Assembly: GCF_005048155.1 (NCBI RefSeq)
Contig: NZ_SUMB01000002.1
Coordinates: 744,001-808,000, forward strand
Reading direction: 5' to 3'
DNA from: Streptomyces piniterrae
GTDB lineage: Bacteria; Actinomycetota; Actinomycetes; Streptomycetales; Streptomycetaceae
Length of the DNA stretch: 64,000 nt
Positions 51,308 through 59,567 of the stretch are shown here, one piece after another. The translations under genes were made by a program, and so were the position numbers. The number at the start of each line of letters is the position of its first letter. Within the stretch, counting starts at the first letter, position 1. Below the pieces are notes generated by a model, which was not told where the DNA came from, did no database searches, and saw only the letters and a program-made list of their open reading frames with translations.

Positions 51308-51762
51308 GTCGATCACACTACGACCGACCACTGACAATCGAGTTCGTTGCCGGTTGCCGGTTGCCGGTTGTGGGTGGGGGAGGGGAGAGCGTCGAGTCGC
51401 TCCGCAAACGCCCGGAGCGTCACCACCGACGCCCTCGACCACCGGACCACCGAACCGCCGGACCACAGGTCTGCCGGGTCTCTGGTCCGCTCGACACGCT
51501 GCCGAGCGTCGGCCGACCAGCCGCGCCGGCACCCCGCCCGGCCCGGCAGGGCCCGCCGAGCCGGCTGATGACGCGGACCACGTCGACACCGGGCTCAACA
51601 CCGGGCTCAACGCCGGGCTCGACAACGCCGATCAATCGGGTGTCTTTGTCGCGACAAATCCGCACAAACAGGAATGCTCGTGCCGGCTCAAGGGGCACCG
51701 ATTAAAAGATCAAATTGGCAGGGGCTAGCATATGAGCACCGCCTAGCTCGAAAGATGAACCT
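51308..51762. other. 455-base divergent region rich in short tandem repeats
   Basis: It holds a TTGCCGG heptamer three times (51347-51367) and a 12-bp unit close to ACACCGGGCTCA three times (51586-51621). Between them is a run of short repeats (ACCACCGG, ACCGCCGG). The AT-richer part at 51690-51745 (AATTGGCA ... CATATGAG) probably contains the GAPDH promoter. Confidence 0.55.
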
Positions 51763-53208
51763 GTGACTGTCAACGACGACTCGTTCACCAACTGGAAGAC
51801 CCGCGAGGAGATCGCGGAGTCGATGATCCCGCTCATCGGGAAGCTGCACCGCGAGCGGGACGTCACGGTCCTGCTGCACAGCCGCTCCTTGGTGAACAAG
51901 TCGGTGGTCAGCATTCTCAAGACCCACCGTTTCGCCCGGCAGATCGCCGGCGAGGAGCTCTCGGTCACCGAGACCCTGCCGTTCCTGCAGGCGCTGACCT
52001 CGCTTGACCTGGGCCCGTCGCAGATCGACATCGGCATGCTCGCCGCGACGTACAGGACGGACGACCGCGGTCTTTCGGTGGAGGCGTTCACCGCCGAGGC
52101 CGTCGCCGGTGCCACGGGCGCCAACAAGATCGAAGGCGGTGAGGGGCGCGACGTCGTCCTGTACGGCTTCGGTCGCATCGGCCGCCTCGTGGCCCGTCTG
52201 CTGATCGAGAAGGCCGGCTCCGGCAACGGCCTGCGGCTGCGCGCGATCGTCGTGCGCGGGGGCGGCGACCAGGACATCGTCAAGCGGGCCTCGCTGCTGC
52301 GCCGCGACTCCATCCACGGTCAGTTCCAGGGCACGATCACCGTCGACGAGGCGAGCAGCACGATCTTCGCCAACGGCAACGCGATCAAGGTGATCTACGC
52401 GAACGACCCGTCCGAGGTCGACTACACGGCGTACGGCATCAAGGACGCCATCCTCATCGACAACACGGGCAAGTGGCGCGACCGCGAGGGCCTCTCCGAG
52501 CACCTGCGCCCCGGCATCGACAAGGTCGTCCTGACCGCGCCGGGTAAGGGCGACGTCCCGAACATCGTGCACGGCGTCAACCACGACACGATCAAGCCGG
52601 ACGAGCAGATCCTGTCCTGCGCGTCCTGCACCACCAACGCGATCGTGCCGCCGCTGAAGGCGATGGAGGACGAGTACGGCGTCCTGCGCGGCCACGTGGA
52701 AACCGTCCACTCGTTCACCAACGACCAGAACCTGCTGGACAACTACCACAAGGCCGACCGCCGCGGCCGCTCCGCGCCGCTCAACATGGTGATCACCGAG
52801 ACCGGCGCCGCCTCCGCCGTCGCGAAGGCACTGCCCGACCTCAAGGCGAAGATCACCGGCAGCTCGATCCGCGTCCCGGTGCCGGACGTCTCGATCGCGA
52901 TCCTCAACCTGCAGCTCGCGCGCGAGACCACCCGTGAGGAGGTCCTCGACTACCTCCGCGACGTGTCGCTGACCTCGCCGCTCAAGCGCCAGATCGACTT
53001 CACCACGGCCCCCGACGCGGTCTCCATGGACTTCATCGGCTCGCGCCACGCCTCGATCATCGACGCCGGCGCCACCAAGGTCGAGGGCGACAACGCGATC
53101 CTCTACCTCTGGTACGACAACGAGTTCGGCTACTCCTGCCAGGTCATCCGCGTCGTCCAGCACGTCTCCGGGGTGGAGTACCCGACGTACCCGGCCCCGG
53201 CGGTCTGA
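51763..53208 (+). CDS. gap: Glyceraldehyde-3-phosphate dehydrogenase, long form with N-terminal extension
   Basis: 481 residues. A helical extension of about 130 residues precedes the NAD-binding GFGRIGR (135-141). Catalytic Cys289 is in SCASCTTNA, and VPVPDVSIAIL and WYDNEFGYS are the family's late motifs. Ordinary GAPDH has about 335 residues; this long class is known in Streptomyces and other actinomycetes beside the canonical enzyme. GTG 51763 has GAAAGATG about 7-14 bases upstream. Whether it serves glycolysis or gluconeogenesis cannot be told from sequence. Confidence 0.88.
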   Translation: MTVNDDSFTNWKTREEIAESMIPLIGKLHRERDVTVLLHSRSLVNKSVVSILKTHRFARQIAGEELSVTETLPFLQALTSLDLGPSQIDIGMLAATYRTDDRGLSVEAFTAEAVAGATGANKIEGGEGRDVVLYGFGRIGRLVARLLIEKAGSGNGLRLRAIVVRGGGDQDIVKRASLLRRDSIHGQFQGTITVDEASSTIFANGNAIKVIYANDPSEVDYTAYGIKDAILIDNTGKWRDREGLSEHLRPGIDKVVLTAPGKGDVPNIVHGVNHDTIKPDEQILSCASCTTNAIVPPLKAMEDEYGVLRGHVETVHSFTNDQNLLDNYHKADRRGRSAPLNMVITETGAASAVAKALPDLKAKITGSSIRVPVPDVSIAILNLQLARETTREEVLDYLRDVSLTSPLKRQIDFTTAPDAVSMDFIGSRHASIIDAGATKVEGDNAILYLWYDNEFGYSCQVIRVVQHVSGVEYPTYPAPAV

Positions 53209-53245
53209 CGTCGGCCGAATGCCCGATCCGACGTCCCAGTAGGCG

Positions 53246-53271
53246 GGCGGCGGCCACCAGCGGCCGCCGCC
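53246..53271. terminator. 10-bp GC hairpin after the GAPDH gene
   Basis: GGCGGCGGCC (53246-53255) and GGCCGCCGCC (53262-53271), loop ACCAGC, followed by a C-run; it starts 37 bases after the stop codon. Confidence 0.75.
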
Positions 53272-53396
53272 CCCCACTTGCGGGGCGTGGCGGCCGGCAG
53301 CGGGGCGGGCCCGCGGAGCCGAACGGCTCGCCGCCCGCGTCCAGTGCCTCGGTCGCCTCGGTCGCCGATTCCACACAGCGATGCAGACGCCGCGGC

Positions 53397-53795
53397 TCAG
53401 CGCCGTTCGCGATCTTGCCCCCGCACGCGATCTTCAACGGACGCCAGCGGATCCGCGCGCCCCAGCATCTCCACAAGTGGAGTGCCGGTTCGTGCTGCCG
53501 CGATTCGACGTGCCCGCAGCTGCGCTCGGGTGCGGGGGCGGAACTTGGGTTCCTTGCCGCAGCCGCATGGCTCCCGGCCCTCGTAGCGCAATCCGGCGTT
53601 CAGGACCGCGGCCACGACGTTCCATGCCTTGGTGTCTCGGCGGCGCGGTGCCGCGAAGTCGTGACCGGCACAGGCCATCGGTCGGCAGCATCGGGGGCAT
53701 CGGTGCTCGTCGAGGCCGGGGTGCCGCTTGAAAGCGATGCGGCAGCTCACGCACGCGTAGTGCAGTTTGTAGGGCTTCGCGGCGTAGTAACACAC
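53397..53795 (-). CDS. Small zinc-ribbon-like protein of unknown function
   Basis: 132 residues. CVSCRIAFKRHPGLDEHRCPRC provides two CxxC pairs like a zinc ribbon, and a second cluster PCGCG follows near residue 77. The C-terminal half is Arg-rich, suggesting nucleic-acid binding. The GTG at 53795 lacks a good ribosome binding site. No operon partner; the neighbour downstream is the GAPDH gene end. Confidence 0.65.
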   Translation of the reverse strand: MCYYAAKPYKLHYACVSCRIAFKRHPGLDEHRCPRCCRPMACAGHDFAAPRRRDTKAWNVVAAVLNAGLRYEGREPCGCGKEPKFRPRTRAQLRARRIAAARTGTPLVEMLGRADPLASVEDRVRGQDRERR

Positions 53796-53924
53796 AGCGC
53801 GACCGTACCCGGCGATGTGGCGCGACGCATCCAGCCGGCCGTACGCAAAGGCGCCGCGCTGAGGAGCCGCACTGAGAACTCAGGGCATCGCACTCAGCCA
53901 TCGCACTCAGGCACCGCACTGAAC

Positions 53925-55175
53925 TCAGCGCCGCAGCAGCCTCTTCTGTACCGATTCCAGCGGCCCGTGCTCAAACCGTCGCAGCCACAGGCTCGCCCCC
54001 GTTACGAGCACCAGGCAGATCGCCGCCCAGAGTCCCATCACCCACCACGGGCCGTTGTCCGCCCAACGGGACGCCAGGCCAAGGCCGATGCCGTAGCAGG
54101 CCAGCATGGCGAGCACGTTCTGCAGTACGTAGCAGGACAGGGCCGTACGGCCGACGGAGGTCAGTGCGGAAGTCACGGCGGAGGCCAGTGGGCCCGGGTG
54201 ACGGAGCCGGTCCATCACCATCCCGATGAGGCCCAGGTAGCCGATCGCCAGGACCGGCGCCGCCCCGTATCGCTCCAAGAGGAAGAAGTCCGAACCGCCC
54301 AGCACCGTAAGGGTGGTGAGGGGAAGGCCGATTCCCAGTCCCCACCCGGCCAGCCGACGCCGAATCCGTCGTCCTGCCTCATCGCCCTGAAAGGCTCCCG
54401 CCCTGAAGAGCCGTACGCCGAGCAGGAACAGGAAGACCAACAGCGCGAAGGAGAGCACCGGTTCCATGCGCAACGCCAGGGCATGCGACAGCCGGAAGGC
54501 GATCTGCTCCGTGTAACCCCCCTCGGCGTACAGCTTCACGGTGCTGGCATCGGGGCCACTCCCTGCACCACTGCCCGCACCATCACCCGTCTTCCCGCCC
54601 GGGGCGAGCAGGGTGGCAGCTGTGAGCAGCGTCATCGCCGCCAAGTGGAGCCCGCCCATGGCGATCCACGTGACGCGCTGGGCTCGCGCGGAACGCGTGA
54701 GCAGCCAGGCCACCAGCAACGCGACCACCGCGTACCCCATCAGTACATCCCAGGCGAAGACGAACACGAAGTGCACGGTGCCCTCGGCGAAGAGGAACAG
54801 CGCCCGCCACTTGTACCGGCCCGGCCATGGCTGCCCGCGCTTGGCGGCCGACCGGAACTGGATGGCCAGCCCGACTCCGAAGAGAATCGTCAGCATCGAC
54901 AGGAACTTGCCGTTCGCGAGCGATTGGAAGACCGTCTCTGCCATCCCGGCCAGGGAAGTCAGGTCTGCCCCCGCCGATATCCCGGTGTTCCCGCTGAGGA
55001 CGCCCCACTCGGCGCCCGGCCCGGCGAAGATCCAGACGTTGCTCATCAACGTTCCGAGAATTGCCACCCCGCGCAGCACATCGAGTAACGGCAGGCGCGC
55101 CCGTGCCACGCCGCCCGCATCGCCGGCGGCCCCCTCCGCCGCCGCGACCGCCTGCGTTTTCCCCACCTCGACCAC
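53925..55175 (-). CDS. DUF418 polytopic membrane protein
   Basis: About 416 residues with some nine to ten membrane helices. The opening RLPLLDVLRGVAILGTLMSN and the C-terminal domain (RTALSCYVLQN) are the DUF418/YeiB pattern, and an extracytoplasmic Gly/Ser/Asp loop lies mid-protein. I favour GTG 55175 because GGAGGG lies 7 bases upstream; ATG 55211 is in frame. Function unknown; related proteins are acyltransferase-like in shape. Confidence 0.8.
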   Translation of the reverse strand: MVEVGKTQAVAAAEGAAGDAGGVARARLPLLDVLRGVAILGTLMSNVWIFAGPGAEWGVLSGNTGISAGADLTSLAGMAETVFQSLANGKFLSMLTILFGVGLAIQFRSAAKRGQPWPGRYKWRALFLFAEGTVHFVFVFAWDVLMGYAVVALLVAWLLTRSARAQRVTWIAMGGLHLAAMTLLTAATLLAPGGKTGDGAGSGAGSGPDASTVKLYAEGGYTEQIAFRLSHALALRMEPVLSFALLVFLFLLGVRLFRAGAFQGDEAGRRIRRRLAGWGLGIGLPLTTLTVLGGSDFFLLERYGAAPVLAIGYLGLIGMVMDRLRHPGPLASAVTSALTSVGRTALSCYVLQNVLAMLACYGIGLGLASRWADNGPWWVMGLWAAICLVLVTGASLWLRRFEHGPLESVQKRLLRR

Positions 55176-55325
55176 TCCAACTCCCTCCCCTGATACTCGC
55201 TTTCGCACCATGATCGGCGCGCCCAGGGCCGGAATCCTCGTCCGCAGCGACGAATGCCGGCTACATCCTTCGATGCAGTGCGGACGAAGAGTGCGGGACG
55301 TGGACCTCACAGGGAAACATCTAAT

Positions 55326-55379
55326 CAAACTTGACTAGAAGGCTCATGTGTCCTACCTTCTCCTGCGTAGTCAAGTTTG
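55326..55379. promoter_or_regulatory. 12-bp perfect inverted repeat flanking a promoter
   Basis: CAAACTTGACTA (55326-55337) and TAGTCAAGTTTG (55368-55379) are exact inverse copies 30 bases apart. The first contains TTGACT (55331-55336), which with TACCTT (55354-55359) at 17-base spacing makes a good -35/-10 pair for the SnoaL-like gene. Each arm includes a TCAAnnTTG(A/T) sequence like MarR-type operators. Confidence 0.7.
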
Positions 55380-55421
55380 TCGAGTGCGCTGAGGCGCATC
55401 CGAAGACCATGAGGAGTCTGT

Positions 55422-55850
55422 GTGACCTTGCTGCCCGACACCGGGTATGTCCCGACCGCTGAGGACCGCGCGAGCCTGGACGCCTGGTTCGCCGAGTACG
55501 ACGCGCAGAGTGCGCAGCGCAATGTTGAGCGCATGGCCGACATGGCGGTGTTCCCCCTCAATCTCGTGAGCGATGACGCGGCCGGCAACGGACGTTCGGC
55601 GCAGTGGGACCGCGAGCAGTTCGTCGCGACGATGACGCAGGTGATGGGGGAGGGGAGCGCGGACATCACGTTCGAGTCGACGCGGACGCCCGTCTTCCTC
55701 TCGTCCTCGATGGCCGTGGTCTTCACGGACTCGGTCATGACGATGGAGGGGCAGGCCCGGCAGCTGCGCTACGCCGACATTCTGATCAGGCGGAATGGGG
55801 TGTGGGCGTTCCAGACCATGATTCAAGGCGGCTGGGGAGACAACCTGTAG
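55422..55850 (+). CDS. SnoaL-like (NTF2-fold) protein
   Basis: 142 residues of the nuclear-transport-factor-2/SnoaL fold (ASLDAWFAEYDAQSAQRNVERMADM at the start, then ITFESTRTPVFLSSSMAVVFTDSV, ending VWAFQTMIQGGWGDN). Such proteins are small cyclases, isomerases or binding proteins. GAGGAG lies about 6 bases before GTG 55422. It is transcribed from the promoter overlapped by the inverted repeat at 55326-55379; no regulator gene of matching type is next to it. Confidence 0.8.
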   Translation: MTLLPDTGYVPTAEDRASLDAWFAEYDAQSAQRNVERMADMAVFPLNLVSDDAAGNGRSAQWDREQFVATMTQVMGEGSADITFESTRTPVFLSSSMAVVFTDSVMTMEGQARQLRYADILIRRNGVWAFQTMIQGGWGDNL

Positions 55851-55925
55851 CCGAATCCGTCACCCACTGGGCGGAACTGCCCACCCTGCCGGGCGTGACC
55901 CGGAACGCCTGGGATGGATGAGGGA

Positions 55926-56837
55926 TCAGTCGACGGAGTCGATGAAGGCCAGCATCCGCCCGTTGGTCAGCTCCGCGTGGTCGATCTGCGGTCCGTGACC
56001 GGTGTTCGAGATGACCTCGGCGCGGGCGCCCGGTATCAGGCGCGGGACGCGCTCCAGTTGGCGTTGCGGGTGCACGAGAAGGCTTCGCCTGCCGAGCAGG
56101 AGGTGGAGCGGGGTGCGGATGGTGCGCAGCTCGTCCTCGGTGAGGGGGAGGGGGGCCGGGCGACGAATGCGGTAGGCGCGTACCGCGAACCTGATCATCG
56201 TGCGCAGCTCGGACACGGTGATCACCTGCTGCTCCAGCCAGGCCGCCAGGCGCGGGCGCAGTGCCTTGGGCGCGGAGGTCGCGATGAGGCTGGCGAATAT
56301 CCAGACGAAGAAGCGCAGGCCGACCTTTTCCAGGCCGCCGGGGTCGAGCAGAGTCACCGAGGCGAGGCGGCCGGGCCTGCGGTGTGCCTGGTTCAGTGTG
56401 AGCCAGCCGCCGTATGAGGACCCGATGAGGTGGACACGGTCGAGGTCGAGAGCGGCGAGCGCCTCGTCGAGCCATTGGGCGGCGCGTTCGGGCTGGTGGA
56501 TGGGCTCGCGCTGGATGCTGCGGCCGGGGTCGCCGGGAGTGTCGAGCGCGTAGACGGGGCGGTCGGCGCTGAGTGCGGCGGTGTTCGGGTACCACATGGC
56601 GGAGCAACTGCCCGCGCCGTGCACCAACACGATCGGCGTGCGGGATTCGGCAGCGGGGTCCGTGGGTCCGTACCGGTAGACGTGCGTCGTCCCGAAGCTG
56701 GTCTCCACGTCGAGTTCCGCACGAATGGGTGCGCCCATCGCGTAGACCGCGTCGCAGGCCGTGAAGTAGCGGTCGCGCAGGGCGTCGTCGACGTAGCGGC
56801 CGACATCGGCGCGGGTTTCGGTCCTGGTCACGGGCAC
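55926..56837 (-). CDS. Alpha/beta hydrolase
   Basis: 303 residues. IVLVHGAGSCSAMWY is the oxyanion region, GSSYGGW the nucleophile elbow (Ser) and NTGHGPQIDH the catalytic-His segment. GTG 56837 is chosen because GGAGGTGG lies 6 bases upstream, a very strong site; the frame extends to 56885. It is divergent from the TetR gene, with a palindrome between them, so it is probably repressed by that TetR. Substrate unknown. Confidence 0.83.
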   Translation of the reverse strand: MPVTRTETRADVGRYVDDALRDRYFTACDAVYAMGAPIRAELDVETSFGTTHVYRYGPTDPAAESRTPIVLVHGAGSCSAMWYPNTAALSADRPVYALDTPGDPGRSIQREPIHQPERAAQWLDEALAALDLDRVHLIGSSYGGWLTLNQAHRRPGRLASVTLLDPGGLEKVGLRFFVWIFASLIATSAPKALRPRLAAWLEQQVITVSELRTMIRFAVRAYRIRRPAPLPLTEDELRTIRTPLHLLLGRRSLLVHPQRQLERVPRLIPGARAEVISNTGHGPQIDHAELTNGRMLAFIDSVD

Positions 56838-56877
56838 GGCAAGCCACCTCCGGAAGCGTTGGTTTTCGTGGTACGAA

Positions 56878-56897
56878 CGTATCACGTTGATGATACG
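56878..56897. promoter_or_regulatory. TetR-type operator candidate
   Basis: CGTATCA (56878-56884) and TGATACG (56891-56897) form a perfect 7-bp inverted repeat with a 6-base centre, about 40 bases from the hydrolase start, with GTAC flanks outside. The divergent tetR gene starts at 57026. Confidence 0.65.
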
Positions 56898-56918
56898 GCT
56901 GTACCATGACGGTCCCTG

Positions 56919-56990
56919 GTAGGGACGTGGCGTGGCCTAGCAGGGACGTGGCGGTGGCCCAGCAGGGACATGGCGGTGGCCTGGTAGGGC
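56919..56990 (+). repeat. 22-23 bp tandem repeat, about three copies
   Basis: Units close to GCAGGGACGTGGCGGTGGCC start near 56919, 56941 and 56963, in the leader of the tetR gene. Confidence 0.75.
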
Positions 56991-57025
56991 CCCAAGTCAG
57001 CAAGCGACGAGCGGAGATCCAGCCG

Positions 57026-57643
57026 ATGCCCAAGCGTGTGGACCACGAGGAGAGGCGCACCGAAATCGCCGAGGCGCTCGTCCGGGTCGCCGGACGGCGC
57101 GGCCTGCATGCGGTGGGGATGCGCGATGTGGCGGCGGAGGCGGGGGTGTCACTGCGGCTGGTTCAGTACTACTTCCAGACCAAGGAGAAGTTGCTGCTCT
57201 ACGGACTCCAGCACCTGGCCGCCGGATTCGGCGAGCGGGTCGCCGCACGGGTCCGGTCCGCCGGCGAGAATCCGGGGCCGCGCGCGATGATCGAGGCAAT
57301 GCTCCTGGCCTCGCTGCCGACCGACGAGGAAAGTCGCACCTTCCACCTCGTCTACACCTCGTACGCCGTCCTCGCCGTCACCGACGACGCGCTTGCCGCG
57401 CAGCCCTTCATGAAGAATCCCGAAGCCGCGGAGGACGCCGTGACCGCCCTGCTCCAGCAGGCGCACGAAGCGGATCTCACCCGGCCCGGTATCGACTCAC
57501 GTGTGGAGGCGATCAGCCTGCTCGCCATGTCGGCGGGACTCGGTACCAGCATCCTCGTCGGCCAGCGCAGCCCGGAGTCCGCCGCCGCTGTCCTGAACCA
57601 CCACCTGGACCGGATCTTCCAGGACGGCGGACGCGACGACTGA
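57026..57643 (+). CDS. TetR family transcriptional regulator (BetI-like C-terminus)
   Basis: 205 residues. The HTH is RGLHAVGMRDVAAEAGVSLR followed by LVQYYFQTKEKLL; the C-terminal ligand domain resembles TetR_C_6 (AISLLAMSAGLGTSILVGQ). ATG 57026 with GGAG about 10 bases upstream; the frame is open to 56906, but that extension is repeat-derived. Likely represses the divergent alpha/beta hydrolase gene. Confidence 0.87.
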   Translation: MPKRVDHEERRTEIAEALVRVAGRRGLHAVGMRDVAAEAGVSLRLVQYYFQTKEKLLLYGLQHLAAGFGERVAARVRSAGENPGPRAMIEAMLLASLPTDEESRTFHLVYTSYAVLAVTDDALAAQPFMKNPEAAEDAVTALLQQAHEADLTRPGIDSRVEAISLLAMSAGLGTSILVGQRSPESAAAVLNHHLDRIFQDGGRDD

Positions 57644-57723
57644 GCAGGGAATGGACGGTCGGGCGAACTCGTCGCTGCCCTTCCGACGGGTTCCGGACGA
57701 CGCGCCGGCGACACGATGGGTTC

Positions 57724-58176
57724 TCAACTGAGGGACTCATACGGCACTACGAGGTGGGTGGGATCCTCCTCGATCCGGATGTCTTTCGCTCCTCTGGCGA
57801 ACCGGTGACAGAACTCCACGTCCTCTTCGAAGGCGACCGACGGCACGGCCTCTTCACCTGGCATGGGTATCGCAGGCCCCACGGTGTAGTGATGGCGCGT
57901 CACTTCGTCCACCTGTCGCACCGACGCCGTCGAGCCGAACGCAGGGAAGCCGTCGTCCTCGCTGGATGCTTCCTCCACGACCCACTTCGCATGCAGCTCT
58001 ACAACCCCCGGCTCAGGACACCTCCAGCTCAGCCGGGTGACACACAGCGAGTCGAAGTTGAACCACACGCTCCACCCCTGACCGTCGGGGAGAAACCCCA
58101 GCTCGGAGGCTTCCATGACCCCGTAGGAGAACGGAACGCTGCTCCAGTGGCCTACCAGCACATCATCCAAGTCCAT
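57724..58176 (-). CDS. Hypothetical protein, about 150 residues
   Basis: A soluble, acidic protein opening with MDLDDVLVGHWSSVPFSYG and with a WSVWFNFDSLCVTRLSWRCP core. It may be a beta-sandwich or lipocalin-like protein; I do not recognise a family. ATG 58176 is chosen at the start of the conserved-looking part; the frame is open to 58263. Convergent with the TetR gene, 80 bases apart. Confidence 0.65.
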   Translation of the reverse strand: MDLDDVLVGHWSSVPFSYGVMEASELGFLPDGQGWSVWFNFDSLCVTRLSWRCPEPGVVELHAKWVVEEASSEDDGFPAFGSTASVRQVDEVTRHHYTVGPAIPMPGEEAVPSVAFEEDVEFCHRFARGAKDIRIEEDPTHLVVPYESLS

Positions 58177-58552
58177 CCGCGGATTCTCGCTCACCGGGGG
58201 ATTGCCCTTGTCGGACGCCCACCTCGGGTTCGGTGACCGGGCGCGTCTGCGGAATCCGGCCACGGGCGCGCTTTACTGCCAATCACCGGCAACTCGGTCA
58301 CAGCAGTGCCGGGATCGGGCTACACAAGAGGACTGCACGCGACGGCTACGCACGAGGACTGCACGCGAGGACTGCACAAGAGGGCTGGAGTGGGCGTCCG
58401 CTGCCTTCGGGGCAGGGCGGTCGTGGTCTGACGGGAGGTCTGGGCTATTGCTGACGATCAATGTGACCCAGCTCGTGAACGGCTTTTCGCGAGCCGGCCA
58501 GTGAGTGCGGTAACGGACGCTGCAACAACCCAGCACTTCACCCGGGGGACGC
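58177..58552. repeat. 376-base gap containing a 15-bp repeat
   Basis: GAGGACTGCACGCGA is at 58328-58342 and 58354-58368, with a third variant ending AAGA at 58367-58381. No gene is seen here. Confidence 0.65.
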
Positions 58553-59007
58553 ATGACCGCACCGGCACGACGACGCTCATCCACTCGAACCCGCCGCTCA
58601 TCGACTCGTACCCGCCGCCCCGTCACGAGGCCCAAGCGCCGCACCGTCCGGACAACTGCCAGGCGCCGTAAGCGTGAGACCGCCACCGGCCGCCTTGTCG
58701 CTGCCGCCATCGTTCTGGCCACCATCATCGCAGCGGCCCGCGAATACCCCGTCACCGTCAGCATCCTGGCCGCCTTCTGCCTGGCCGCGACCGTACTCGT
58801 TCTCCTCGTCCGCAGCGGCCGCATCCAGCTACCCGCGCTGCCTACCGCTGCGCGGGCGGACTTCACCAGGCCCTCATCGTCACCACCAGTTCGTTCACCC
58901 CGGACGCCCAGCGCGCCAACGCCGAACTCGACCACCCCCTGCGTCTTGTCGACGGCCGCGCCCTCGGCCGCTGGGTCTCCGGAGGCCGCCCACCCTGGCT
59001 TGCTTGA
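58553..59007 (+). pseudogene. Remnant of an Mrr-type restriction endonuclease with its catalytic core deleted
   Basis: The first frame encodes a basic Arg/Thr/Ser-rich start and two membrane helices (about 46-62 and 67-86), the N-terminal architecture of membrane-anchored Mrr-like endonucleases in Streptomyces. From about 58870 a different frame reads ALIVTTSSFTPDAQRANAEL and then GRALGRWVSG up to a stop at 59005-59007, which is the C-terminal end of the same Mrr domain. The middle part with the nuclease Asp/Glu-x-Lys residues is missing. The junction lies near 58840-58870. Confidence 0.65.
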
Positions 59008-59060
59008 AGGCCTGAAGGCCTGACGGGAGGGTGCGCGTGGGGGTGCGCAGGGAGAGCCGG

Positions 59061-59567
59061 TCAACGGGGCTTGTTTCCGTTCGTTGGCGCGTCTGCGCTC
59101 GTCAACCCCCTTTCCCATCGGGGGTGTTGGGTCAAAGCGGCGTTCGCGGCATCGAGGATGTTGCCGAAAGTGCGGGTGATGATCGGCCGGGCGATGTGCC
59201 GGGTGAGGAGGGTGCCGAGCAACGGGACGGGGATCTCGGCGCGGGTGGTCCAGCGCACCTGGGTGCCGCCGTCGACCTCCGTGAACGTCATGCGCCCGAG
59301 TTCATGCCTGGAGGGCGGCAGACTGCGTTCGACGACGTAATCGGTGGCGTACGGCGGGTCGTAGTGGGTGATGCGCTCCCGGAACCAGCCGATCAGCCAG
59401 AGGTGGTTGCGCACCGCACCGACGCCGTAGGGCGCGGTCTCACCGTGTCGAGTCAGGCGGCAGCGCAGCACCAGGGGCGAGCTCGTGTAGTTGGTGGTCG
59501 TGGTGAGCCAGGCGAACACCTCGTCGATCGGGGCGTCGATGACGCGTTCAACGGTCATGGTTTCCAT
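59061..59567 (-). CDS. SRPBCC (START-like) family protein
   Basis: 168 residues with the polyketide-cyclase/SRPBCC fold: MTVERVIDAPIDEVFAWLT at the start and TFTEVDGGTQVRWTTRAEIP in the middle. Its start lies inside the 3' end of the ECF sigma gene (20-base overlap) with GAGGAGG about 8-14 bases upstream, so the pair is co-translated. It may be the effector or target of that sigma factor; ligand unknown. Confidence 0.82.
   Translation of the reverse strand: METMTVERVIDAPIDEVFAWLTTTTNYTSSPLVLRCRLTRHGETAPYGVGAVRNHLWLIGWFRERITHYDPPYATDYVVERSLPPSRHELGRMTFTEVDGGTQVRWTTRAEIPVPLLGTLLTRHIARPIITRTFGNILDAANAALTQHPRWERGLTSADAPTNGNKPR

Noticed and set aside
48693..53376. Long frames opposite the oxygenase-like gene (583 codons) and opposite GAPDH (562 codons)
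   Set aside because: Antisense shadows; the sense proteins are internally consistent.
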